In this document: positions 20,841 to 30,590 of the stretch, in pieces
How positions within the stretch are numbered: the stretch's first letter is position 1
How the letters are laid out: each line of letters opens with the position of its first letter
Origin: Lithodes maja
Taxonomy: Eukaryota; Arthropoda; Malacostraca; Decapoda; Lithodidae
Length of the DNA stretch: 64,000 nt
Assembly: GCA_037953745.1 (NCBI GenBank)
Contig: JBAKBP010004433.1
Span: 62,001-126,000 of the forward strand
Direction of reading: 5' to 3'
The notes under the pieces: model-generated
What the model was told of the DNA's origin: nothing
The model's database searches: none
What the model saw: the letters and a program-made list of their open reading frames with translations, nothing else
Translations under genes and position numbers: made by a program

Positions 20841-21154
20841 GTAAGTGACAAAGTGTATATTGGTACACAAAGAAATTATGCATCTTTACGAGTACATTTT
20901 TCGTATATAATTAAGTAACACCCAGTTCTTAACATTAATCATAAATTACAAACCACAATGAAAGCATATATACTTGAATAAATGTTTCCACATCAAACAT
21001 AACCAAACCAAAGAAACACTTTGTTTCTAAGTATTTAGTATTTTCAGAATGTGTGTAAGGTACACTTAAAACTGTCGACTCAATCTACATTTATAATAAA
21101 CCTAGAAACATAATGAAATGTGTACCCATGAACCCACCAATGCTGACACCCACG

Positions 21155-21158
<4 letters not shown>
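20841..21158. other. Unassigned AT-rich stretch
   Basis: Nothing recognisable. Confidence 0.4.

Positions 21159-21228
<70 letters not shown>
21159..21228. repeat. (CA)n microsatellite abutting a LINE 3' end
   Basis: About 70 bp of CA ending directly at the T-rich complement of the LINE X tail. Confidence 0.95.
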
Positions 21229-21229
<1 letters not shown>

Positions 21230-23245
21230 TTTTTTGTTTTTGGTTTTTTTCTATGTGATTGAGGGAGGCAAAAGGCATAACTGCCTATAGCGAGTGCCTC
21301 CCCCATAGTTGAAAGAGTGACAGGGCCAAAATCAAGGGACGTTCGAGCCAAAATGCCTGGACACACGGAGTTTGAAGCAATTTAAGTCATAGGAAGAGGG
21401 AAAGACTGATTCTGGGAGAGAGTTCCAGAGCTCAGATGTTGAGTAGAAGAAAGTTTGAGAGTAACGTTTCACTCTTGGGTTGAAGAGTTGCACAGAGTAG
21501 GGGTGGGATTGAGTTGCAAGACGGGTACCACGTGCCCTACGTAAAGGAGGTGGTATGCACTGGGATAGCTCTGAGGAACACTGATTATTATAGTAGCGAT
21601 AGAATAGCGAGAGAGATGCAACATTGCGGCGGAGACAGAGAGATTGCAGAGAGTTGGTGAGTGGACGGGAGTTAATGATACGAAAGGCCTTCCTTTCAAC
21701 TTTGTCTAGGAGAGCGGTGTGAGAGGAACCTCCCACACATGTGAACAATACTCAATACAAGGGCGCACTATGCCCCTGTACAGAGCAAGAAGCTGTGCAG
21801 GGGAAAAGAACCCCCTAAGGCGGTTGAGCACACCCAGCTTCTGGGAGGCTGCCTTAGCAAGACTGGTAATATGGTCCTTCCAAATGAGAGCAGAAGAAAA
21901 AGAGACACCAAGAATATTGAGAGAAGATGAAGGGTTGATTTTTGTATTGTTGAAGAATAAGGGATAGTCCGCTGGGAGATCCTGACGGGTAGATAGATGG
22001 AGAAATTGGGTTTTGGAAGCATTAAAGTTAACAAGGTTTTCTCTGCCCCAATTGGAAATAGTATTTAGATCAGAATTTAAGAGTTCTATGGCTTCATTAC
22101 GTTTGTCGTTGAGGGATTGCTGGCTGGGGCGTTCTGAAAAACTAATGGAGTAGTGTAAGGTTGAGTCGTCGTCTGCGTATGAATGGATGGGAATTTAGGT
22201 ACAGTTAAGGAGATCATTTATAAAAATTAGAAAGAGAATAGGAGATAGGACAGAGCCCTGAGGAACACCGGAGTTTATAGGGTGAGGAAGTGAACAATGG
22301 CCGTCCACAACCGCAGCTATGGAACGGCCGGAAAGGAAATTAGAGACAAAGGCACAGATGGAGGGATAGAAACCGAAGGAGGGTAGTTTAGAAATTAAAG
22401 ATTTATGCCAGACTCTATCGAAGGCTTTCGATATGTCTAGTGCAATAGAAAAAGTCTCACCGAAGTCCCGAAAGGAGGATGACCAAGAGTTAGTAAGATA
22501 TGAAAGAAGATCACCAGTAGAGCGACCCTTAACCCTTCTTTAGCGGCGCGCATCATATGTCGAGTGAAAGAAATTTGGACTATGTGGCGGCTCACAACAT
22601 AAGTTGTGTGGCATTTTCAGCATGTAATGTTGCTGAGAGAGAGAGACAAGTGGTGGCAGGTGAGTAGCGAGCGTATGACTGCTCCAGACCACCGCGGTGG
22701 ACCAACTGACATGAATCCCACCCTCCTCCACCCTCTCACACTCGCTACACAGTGAATTGTTTAGGGAAAGCACCGAATTACATGGTTTTTGCACTCGTGT
22801 TGCGCGATTGTTGCAAGAGAACTAGCGGTCATACAAGGAACGTTGGGGTGTCATTGGAAAGCTCTGTTTATGCACTTTCAGGGATAGATACTTGTTTTAC
22901 GCTCTGGGTCTTATTTAGGCATGAAAATGATCACGTAAACAGCCCTATTTTGGGTAAAAACACCCCGCTGGTGGCTACATATTATTTACCGCCTAGGCCG
23001 CTCGTTAGGTGTTAAGGAAGCCATACTGGCGATCTGAGAGCAGATTATGAGAAGAGAAATGCTTAAGAAATTTGGAAGCAAGAATAGTTTCAAAAACTTT
23101 AGAAAGACAAGAGATAAGAGCAATTGGACGATAGTTGGAGGGTTGAGAGTGGTCACCCTTCTTTGGGACAGGTTGAATGTGAGCAAACTTCCAGCATGAA
23201 GGGAAGACGTTTGAGGATAGACAGAGACGAAAGAGTTTGCCTATA
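21229..23245 (-). pseudogene. LINE X (jockey-like) copy a, minus strand, degenerate
   Basis: Minus-strand translation yields reverse-transcriptase pieces: FAHIQPVPKKGDHSQPSNYR and a DRQYGF motif near 23180-23010, then palm-domain fragments, then a C-terminal region (about 21750-21370) with SELSQCIPPPLRR, ELWNSLPESVF and SYDLNCFKLRVSRHF. Stops and frameshifts throughout make it non-functional. The endonuclease is absent (5' truncation at about 23245). The interval 22529-23015 is a later TTAA insertion. The same family recurs at 26550, 39062, 42441, 42612, 43714, 52845, 53403, 62428 and 63795. Confidence 0.85.
22529..23015 (-). mobile_element. TTAA-flanked element, 487-bp family, copy 1
   Basis: 487 bp including both TTAA (22529-22532 and 23012-23015), inserted in LINE X. 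Its complement aligns by eye with 61789-62275, sharing GAGCTTTCCAATGACACC, CCAGCGGGG and TTTTCATGC. Ends read TTAACCCTTCTTTAGCGGCG and, complemented, TTAACACCTAACGAGCGG, so terminal repeats are imperfect. No transposase. Two copies of identical total length support an intact family unit. Confidence 0.82.
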
Positions 23246-23524
23246 CATACATACACACACACACGCACGCACACACACACTTACACACACACACACACAC
23301 ACACTTACACACACACACGCACACACACTTACACACACACACACACACACACTTACACACACACGCACACTTACACACACACACACACACACTTACACAC
23401 ACACACATACACACACACACACACACTTACACACACACACACACACACATACACACATACACACACACACACACACACACATACAAACACACACACACAC
23501 ACATACACACACACACACACACAC
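23246..23524. repeat. Long compound (CA)n microsatellite
   Basis: About 280 bp of CA repeats punctuated by TTACACAC, ATACAC and GCAC variants. Thr/His and Val/Cys frames through it are artefacts. Confidence 0.97.
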
Positions 23525-23665
23525 ATCTGGGATTAATTTTCATGTATGGTAATCGAAAGAGTAATTATTTTGTTTTTAGGATAAACATGATTCGTTTTAA
23601 CATACCGTAATTAAGCATACGAAACAGTCAGTAAGATAAGATAAATTCAAGAAGATACTTTCACC

Positions 23666-23669
<4 letters not shown>

Positions 23670-23741
<72 letters not shown>
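23670..23741. repeat. (GA)n microsatellite
   Basis: About 70 bp of uninterrupted GA. Confidence 0.97.
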
Positions 23742-23742
<1 letters not shown>

Positions 23743-24059
23743 AGTATACTGTATGTGTGTGGCAACAACATCTGTAGGTTTCTTATCTCTACTAGTCTCC
23801 TTACTAATGTTGAATATGGAAATGCTGATAATGTTTAATATTTCTCATAACTTTGAGCGGTTAGAGTATGTTAATTAAACTAAGAGTACCCTGAGTATTG
23901 AACCATGCACTGTATTGCCAATGAGCTACTTTCATCAGCCCCTCTCCCACAAAGGAAAACACAAAGGAGTTAACGCTAGTCGAACGAGATAAATGGAGCT
24001 GAGAGATAAGGAGTACCAAAACAAAAAATACTTAATATTTCAACCTCAGGGGAGAGATA

Positions 24060-24650
24060 AGGGAGAAAGGAAGGGTGGGAGGGAGGGAGGATGGAACAGA
24101 GGGAGGGAGATAGGGTGAGAGGGGGGAAGTAAACAATGAAGGAAGGGGGGGATGAAGCAACATAAAACACAAGGGAGGAGGTAGGGAGGAAATCAGCAAG
24201 GGAGGGAATATAACAAGGGAGGAAAGGAGGGAGCAAGAGAGGGAAGGAGGAGGCAATAATGGAAGAGAGGGAGGAAGCAAGGGAGGGAAGGAGCCAAACA
24301 AGGAAGGAAGGGAGGGAAAAAGTGAGGGAAGGAGGGAAGAAGCAAGGGAGGGAAGAAGGATGAGCGGGAGGAAGCAAGGGAGGCCGGGAGTAATGGAGGA
24401 AGGAAACAAGGGAGAGATGGAGAGAAGAAGCAATTGAGGGAGGGAGGGAGGGAGGAAACAAAGTAAAGAAAGAGGTGGAAGGTATGGTGGGAGGAACCAA
24501 GTGAGGCAGAAAGGGGGAAAGGGAGGAAGAGCGGGAGGGAGGAAGCTAAACAAGAAGTAAGGGAGAGAGGGAGGGAAGAAAGAGGAATCAAAGGGAGGGG
24601 ACGTGGAGGGAAGGGGGTAGAGAAGGAGAGAAGCAAGGAAGGGAGACCAG
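24060..24650. repeat. Polypurine GGGA/GGAA-rich tract
   Basis: Nearly 600 bp of almost pure purine on the plus strand, made of GGAGGGA, GGAAG and GAAGCAAGG variants without a strict period. It could form intramolecular triplex DNA. Ser/Pro/Leu-rich frames on the minus strand are compositional artefacts. Confidence 0.9.
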
Positions 24651-24763
24651 GAGATGAATGGAGGTGGGCGTGTCTGTGTGTGTAAGTAATGATGGGGAGA
24701 GTCATTAGAACAGTCTGGCTCACCTATGTATCTTCGTGTTGGCTGATCAAATATCAACACCTG

Positions 24764-25128
24764 TTAAGGGGGGTCACTGGCTTTTTTTATAGTTCTCTCC
24801 TTTTCTCTCTTTTCCTGGCTTGCATCCATTCGTTCCCATCCAGCCTACTGTTTTAAGACGTTTATCCCCATCCAGGTGTCGATTTCTTCCTGGCGAGCGA
24901 GAGCGAGCCAGCATTGTATGGAGAAATCCGGCTTCACCGGAGAAATTTTTCTATCGAAAAATTTCGAAATTTAGCTTGCTTTCAAAACAAAATATATATA
25001 TGATGGCTCGCTACCGCTCGCCAGGAATATATTGACACCTGGATGGAGGTAAACGTCTTAAAACAGTAGGCTGAATTGGGCCGAATGGATACAAGCCAAA
25101 GAGAGAGGGAGAGAAAGAGAAAAAAAGC
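24764..25128. mobile_element. Foldback element related to the GGGGAGATGG family
   Basis: A long inverted repeat: GCCTACTGTTTTAAGACGTT (24843 on) is matched by its complement ending near 25073, with outer arms CTTGCATCCATTCG and CGAATGGATACAAG and pyrimidine/purine outer tips. A TTAAGGGGGGTCAC end at 24764 resembles the TTAAGGGGAGATGGTTCAC end at 40624, and the inner AGGTGTCGATTTCTTCCTGG complement is shared with 16119 and 40624 copies. The right TTAA was not found. No coding capacity. Confidence 0.65.
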
Positions 25129-25570
25129 AAGATAATTTTGATAAAAAGCACCTCACTGATTACAACAGACATGCACCATGAATTATGTAGTTATATTATC
25201 ATATCGATAATACAGAGACTGAATCCAGTACAATATAACGCATCATAACATTTGCTAGTAATTTGAGGTGCAATGGTTAACGCGTTTGGAATAGAACTAA
25301 AAGTACAAGGGTTCAAAACTCAGTCGCAAAACAAACGAATTCCCAGTCCCTTTACACCTTTCGCTTAGTTCTCAAAACAGTAAGTACAGGAGCAAGTATA
25401 CATGTGTGACATCCTATCTGGGTAAGTACTATTTGTTAACCTAAACAGTATACATTCATTAACATTTACCTGGCTGGGTTACTCACCCACCAGAGGTTCC
25501 CAAAGGCATATACTGGAGATAAGCACTACAGTAAACGCAGATCTGTGCACGTCACCAACATTACCTATAT
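25129..25570. other. Unassigned stretch with a weak tRNA-like sequence
   Basis: A tRNA-like A-box (GTGCAATGGTTAACGCG) and B-box-like GGGTTCAAAACTC occur at about 25268-25322, possibly a decayed SINE head. Nothing else is recognised. Confidence 0.35.
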
Positions 25571-25865
25571 CGTATAGGAGAGTCTGTATAGGATATAGTA
25601 TGTAATTGTACAGATACTGACAACATTATCGTATAGGAGAGTCTGTATAGGATATAGTATGTAATTGTACAGATACTGACAACATTATCGTATAGGAGAG
25701 TCTGTATAGGATATAGTATGTAATTGTACAGCTACTGACAACATTATCGTATAGGAGAGTCTGTATAGGATATAATATGTAATTGTACAGCTACTGACAA
25801 CATTATCGTATAGGAGAGTCTGTATAGGATATAATATGTAATTGTACAGCTACTGACAACATTAT
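25571..25865. repeat. 59-bp tandem repeat, five copies
   Basis: Units beginning CGTATAGGAGAGTCTGTATA start at 25571, 25630, 25689, 25748 and 25807. Two linked variants (AGTATG/AATATG and CAGATACTG/CAGCTACTG) show the order of duplication. Confidence 0.95.
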
Positions 25866-26109
25866 CGTGAGATCTTGCAACTTTATGTATGTAAATATAT
25901 ACATTTAGATTGATTTTCAGATCAAATTAGCTATATAATAATACATACATATTATTAATTCATTTATATATAGCTGATATAATATGCCCATCAACATAAT
26001 TGGATATATTTGCATGAACAAAATATAAAGAGCTCACGAACCTTTGTCAGTAGCTGTACATCTTAAAAATACAAATAGGTTGGAGGAGGCTGCAGGCACC
26101 AGCCAAACA

Positions 26110-26260
26110 GGGCGGTACTCCTGGGGAGTGTTACAGGTGGCTGATAAAGATAGCTGGAACTCCTGTTTCACCACCTGGCCTCCTTTGCTGACCTATCTCT
26201 TTCCTCTCAAACATAGAGGAAACTCCAGTTTCCCCTCCAAAACACTATCAGTACACTAGA
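26110..26260 (+). repeat. Dispersed repeat, possible LINE X 5' region
   Basis: Shares GCTGGAACTCCTGTTTCA and following CCTGGC(C/T)TCCT with 37310-37420. It lies about 300 bp upstream of LINE X endonuclease sequence, so it may be the LINE 5' UTR; that link is inference. Confidence 0.4.
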
Positions 26261-26350
26261 CTACTAACACATTACATACTACGCTAGCTTCTCAAATAAA
26301 ATATATATACAAATAATAATGGTACATCAACGACCAGCCTCGGATTCACC

Positions 26351-26503
26351 GGGGATGGGGGTTGGGGGGTTGGGGGGTTGGGGGTTGGGGGGTTGGGGGT
26401 TGGGGGGTTGGGAGGTTGGGGGGTTGGGGGGTTGGAGGGTTGGGGGGTTGGGGGGTTGGAGGGTTGGGGGGTTGGGGGGTTGGGGGGTTGGGAGGGAGGG
26501 GGG
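26351..26503. repeat. (GGGGGTTG)n G-rich tandem repeat
   Basis: About 150 bp of G4-6TTG units. Every few bases there is a run of at least four G, giving strong potential to form G-quadruplexes on the plus strand. Gly-rich frames are artefacts. Confidence 0.95.
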
Positions 26504-26549
26504 ATCATAAATGCTTCCAGCGTTTTGACCCCTGGTGATGACTCATCAA

Positions 26550-27737
26550 AATGTACTGGACTGCTAAATCACAACTTCTGCAACATTCGTGGCCTTTCCT
26601 CTAGATTTTACTCTGTAGAACACCACCTGTCCTCCAACAAACCTGATCTTCTTCTTTTTTTTTGCAGAGATTCAGGTGTCTGAAACAACTTCCAGCAACC
26701 CCTCCTCTGTTTTCTCCTTGTTTCTCTACCCTTGTTTCAAAGCCAAAGGCAGATGTTGTGTATATGTGCACAATAAAGTAACTTGCTCTTGCATTCCCAA
26801 CTTCAACTCCTCTGAATTCTCAACTCTCTTGCTCAAACTTTCCTGTCACTTTGAAAACAAATATTTCTGTGCTGTCTATCTATCCCCTAACTCTACCAAT
26901 ATTCCTAAATTCTTTGACTATTTTACTTCTAAAGTCGAACAGATTCTAACCATCTCTCAATTTTTCTGAAAATGTCCATCTAGGGTGATTTCAATGTTCA
27001 CCACCACCAGTGGCTCTCCTCTCATTTAACTGACCAACATGGTGAACAAGCCTACATCTTTTCTATTGTATATGACCTAGAATAGTTAGTCCAGCATCCT
27101 ACTCATACCCCAGAATGCCTTTGAGATCAGCCAAACATCCTTGACTATGTTCTAACCTCTAATCCTTCTGCTTACATTGTGAAGCTTCTCTATCCATTGG
27201 GGTTTTCTGATCATAACCTTATCTTTGTTACCTGTCCTATCTCTCCAGTACGGACATCCGATCTCTCTCTAGCCAGCGGTGCTTGTGACACTTTGGCACT
27301 GCTGACTGGCAGGCTCTTTGGCAGTACTTCTTTGATTCCCCATGGGATGATTTTTGCTTTCGTAGCTGAGGAACCTCAGAGTGTGCTAGCGCATTACTTA
27401 GGTAATCATCTTAGGCATATAGGCATACATTCCATTTTCTTTCTCTTAATGTAATGCAATGATATCTTGGTTTACTCATGCTTGTTCTACTGCTTTCCGC
27501 AATAAGGAGGAAGCATTCAAACGGTACCATCGCCTTCAAACTCAAGAATCTCGTACTTTCTAAGTTTCTCCCTGAAATTAAGCCAAATCTGTTCCTCCAC
27601 TCACCAAAAAGTCTTTCATATATAAATAACAAATGCTCTAAAATATCCAAGTCTAGCTCTTCCCAGGCTTTATCGTATCTAGCCCAAAACCTCTCCAACA
27701 ACTTTACTTCCTCGTCTTTCCCTCTTTTTTTCCACTC
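26550..27737 (+). pseudogene. LINE X endonuclease and linker, plus strand, broken
   Basis: Plus-strand translation gives EEP endonuclease pieces in several frames: FCNIRGLSSRFYSVEHHLSS, VYVHNKVTCSC, CAVYLSPNSTN, LGDFNVHHHQW, NILDYVLTSNPSAY and GFSDHNLIFVTCPI, then a linker that matches 43714-44091. Several stops and frameshifts destroy the frame. The copy is cut at 27737 by the LTR retrotransposon and resumes for a few tens of bases after 35466. Confidence 0.85.
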
Positions 27738-28704
27738 TGTCACGGACCTGTAGGCTCTGACTGTACGGGTTCACTTCCACCCTTCAAACGCATCAACCAG
27801 TCTGAGATCGGGTCGGGGCTTCAAGCAACCAAACCAACAGAGGCCCGAAACTTCGCATCCCAATATCCTTCTTACTTCTATCCCTCTCATTTTGATCGAG
27901 CAGAGTTTCGAAGTCTCGCTCAATAAATATGTAATTCAAATTAAAGTTCAATGGTATCTCTGCTCATGACCACCAGGGGGTGGAAGTTTCTTTTCTGGTC
28001 ACATTAAATCTACCGTAGTCAATGACGGGACGGGAATAATGAGTGGGGTCAGTGTTATCTTAGACTTACTCGGTGCAACGTTCTCGGGAATATCGCTTCC
28101 AGAAAGCGTTGTTTTTAAAACTCCAGGAACTACCCCCCTTCGGTTTGACTACGGGAGATATCGTGACTGTAACTTATATTTTCATTTTGATTTTCTTTTT
28201 GTTTTCATTTTGTATAACTTAAATATTTTGCATTAATATTAATTACCATTGTATTTGTTTTATTTTGTTTTATAACTTTCAATTATAATTTTATAATACA
28301 TAATGGTTTTGTTATATTACTTAAACTTGATTTTATTATATTAGCAAAAATTGTGTATTCTTTTCTTATCCATATATATTTATACCCTAATGATTAAATG
28401 AAGTGAGGAAGATTAACCCTATATAATGTCCAGAAGACTACTTTGAAATCTGATTAAAATACGAGAACAACTTTTAAATTAAAATATCATCTTAGTAATA
28501 AATATTAAAATACGAGAACTACTCTTAAAGAGACTTTACCTTAATACAAGTACTAAATTAATAAAAGTACTTATCCATACTGAACACCCTTAAACTAAAG
28601 TTCAGTATTTGTGTTCAACCTAAAGGTCACCCTCTAGACTCCTTCGGGGCCAAATCTTTAACTAAGCTAGTTTCACTAGTCTCTCCAAACTTTGGGTTGT
28701 AACA
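27738..28704 (+). repeat. 5' LTR of element 1
   Basis: 967 bp, TGTCACGG...TTGTAACA. It should contain promoter and polyadenylation signals for the element, but I cannot assign them confidently. A 65-codon frame inside it also appears in the 3' LTR simply because the LTRs are near-identical. Confidence 0.95.
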
Positions 28705-28707
28705 TAT

Positions 28708-28725
28708 TGGGGGCCTGTCCGGGAT
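28708..28725 (+). promoter_or_regulatory. Primer-binding site, tRNA-Pro type
   Basis: TGGGGGCCTGTCCGGGAT begins 3 nt after the 5' LTR. From memory it is two bases away from the site complementary to the 3' end of animal tRNA-Pro used by many retroelements. It would prime minus-strand DNA synthesis. Confidence 0.75.
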
Positions 28726-29681
28726 CTTTTCTGATTAATCTTTGCACTTCATTATATGAATTGGGTTTTCTAATGTTCATAGTAAATTCATAAATTTAAT
28801 TATTTATCTTTAAGTCACGATATCTTTAGCCTGAATTATTATATTACTCTTGATGCTTAAATACATTCCTTTCCCTTTAGTCGGTTTGTGCATTTTAGAG
28901 GTAATAGCTCAGGTTGGTCATAAGTTGGGGAAGTTCTGTGGTTTACGAGATAGTCAGGATCACTCATCTCAAATCCTCATATTCATCCATGTTCATTAAC
29001 ACTAGGCAGACGGTGGTGGACATTGTGTATCAATCTCTTAATCTTTCATGTGACGAAATTAGCGTTTTCGCACATCGGTCACCTATCTGAGTCACCCCTC
29101 TTTAAGTAGAATCTCTTCAGAATAGGAATGACCAGTTAAACTAGTCTTTTATAGCAAATCAAAACTATAGGAGCCCATCCACGATCACCTAACATATATC
29201 TGTAACTAGAAGTAGGATCTCCTAACGCACATAAATCTCATGCCTTCTTCCTTTAGTTTCGATATCAAGGGATCGTGTCTCACGAGGTTCACTAATGGTC
29301 AGGTTCTTGCCTGTCGTCCTTACTTATCAACCCTCTTGTTGTTGTCGACCATAGTTCGCTCAACAGGTGGGAGTTACTCACACTAATCATATTGATTTGG
29401 GATATTAGTGTCAACCTGACTATTAGGTAACCCGTCTCTACTAGGAATATCCCTAGTCCATATAGTATGCACTTGTTAATGGTTATCCAGGGTTAGTAAT
29501 CTACCATTACCGGTAACTATAAAGAAAGTCCATATTAGTCAATATTGCCGTTCATTCCAGTCTTTATATTATACAACCAGTGAAGCTATAGTAACCCCAT
29601 CCTCTATACATTAGCTGTCAGTCTAGTATAAATTGAGCGGTAATCTTCTCTACCTCATCTAGTCCTAATTAAAAAATCAAA
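28726..29681 (+). other. Untranslated leader of element 1
   Basis: About 950 bp between primer-binding site and first gag ATG with no long frame. Packaging signals may lie here but are not identifiable. Confidence 0.6.
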
Positions 29682-30590
29682 ATGGCAAAGTTTAATGCTA
29701 AACAATTTTGTCGAGAGCCCTCTATAGACAAACTTAAAGGTCAGGTGATCTCCAAGGATGATTGGAAGTTTATAGCTTATTCCTTTGACATAAGCTATGA
29801 GAGTTCACACACTAAGGAAATCCTGAAAAACAGTCATAGAAGAACTGACAAATAGAGAAATCTTACCTGCTGAAGCTGTAGATTCACTTACTCCCATGAG
29901 TAGTTCAATGATAATGGCTGATAATGATGAAGATTCCCAGAGTACCATACAGGAAAACTCCCAGGGGAAACACTCTCCATCTCCTGAGCCGTGGTCAGAA
30001 GACAGACTAGATTTTGAAAGGGAGAAGTTTCGGCAGCAGCTTCTGCAAGAGTTTCAGGAGAAAGAGAAAGACAGACAGGAGAAAGAGAAAGATCGGCAAC
30101 TAGAACTCTTGAAACTTGAGACACAACAACGGGAGAAAGCGAAAGACAGAGAGGAGAAGGACAGAGAGACCCAACAACGGGAGAAAGAGAAGGACAGAGA
30201 ACTAGAAATTGCTAAAATTCAAAACTTGGAAGAAACAAAACGCCTCAAAGAAGAGAAATTACAGTTGCAGAAGACCGAAATGGAAGCCCAGAAGCCAAGA
30301 TTCCAACTATCTAAAAACATCTCCCTAGTACCACCCTTTGACGAGAGTGACCCAGAGAAATCTTTCTCCACGTTTGAGAAAACTGCTGAACACCTTAAAT
30401 GGCCAAAAGAGGAATGGCCATGGCTTCTCCAACCCAAACTCGTAGGAAGAGCTCAGAAAACTTTCAATCACCTGGAGGACGTTAATGACTAGGACTTGTA
30501 AAGAGCGCTATATTAGATGCTTATGCTATCACCGCTGATCATTACCGTAGAACTTTTCGGAACTACATCAAGCCAGAAAAACATACATTT
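29682..30590 (+). pseudogene. gag of element 1, frame broken
   Basis: The ATG at 29682 starts a protein with a charged N-terminal module resembling a SAP-like helix-extension-helix region (KDDWKFIAYSFDISY). A frame change near 29830 shifts reading to the frame that holds the ATG at 29896. The next part is a strongly charged EKEKDRQ-rich coiled coil (about 30000-30290), then a capsid-like segment beginning NISLVPPFDESDPEKSF. A TAG at 30490-30492 and another frame change near there move the rest of capsid into the frame that continues into pol. Gag would build the particle. Two breaks in such a young element could be real mutations or assembly errors. Confidence 0.85.

Noticed and set aside
23124..23552. 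Thr/His-rich and Cys/Val-rich proteins
   Set aside because: Translations of the CA microsatellite.
24032..24760. 242-residue Ser/Pro/Leu-rich minus-strand protein with apparent membrane segments
   Set aside because: Compositional artefact of a polypurine tract; three frames give similar products.
28039..28236. 65-residue protein also found at 34801-34998
   Set aside because: It lies in both LTRs, so conservation reflects LTR identity, not selection. No motif is recognisable.
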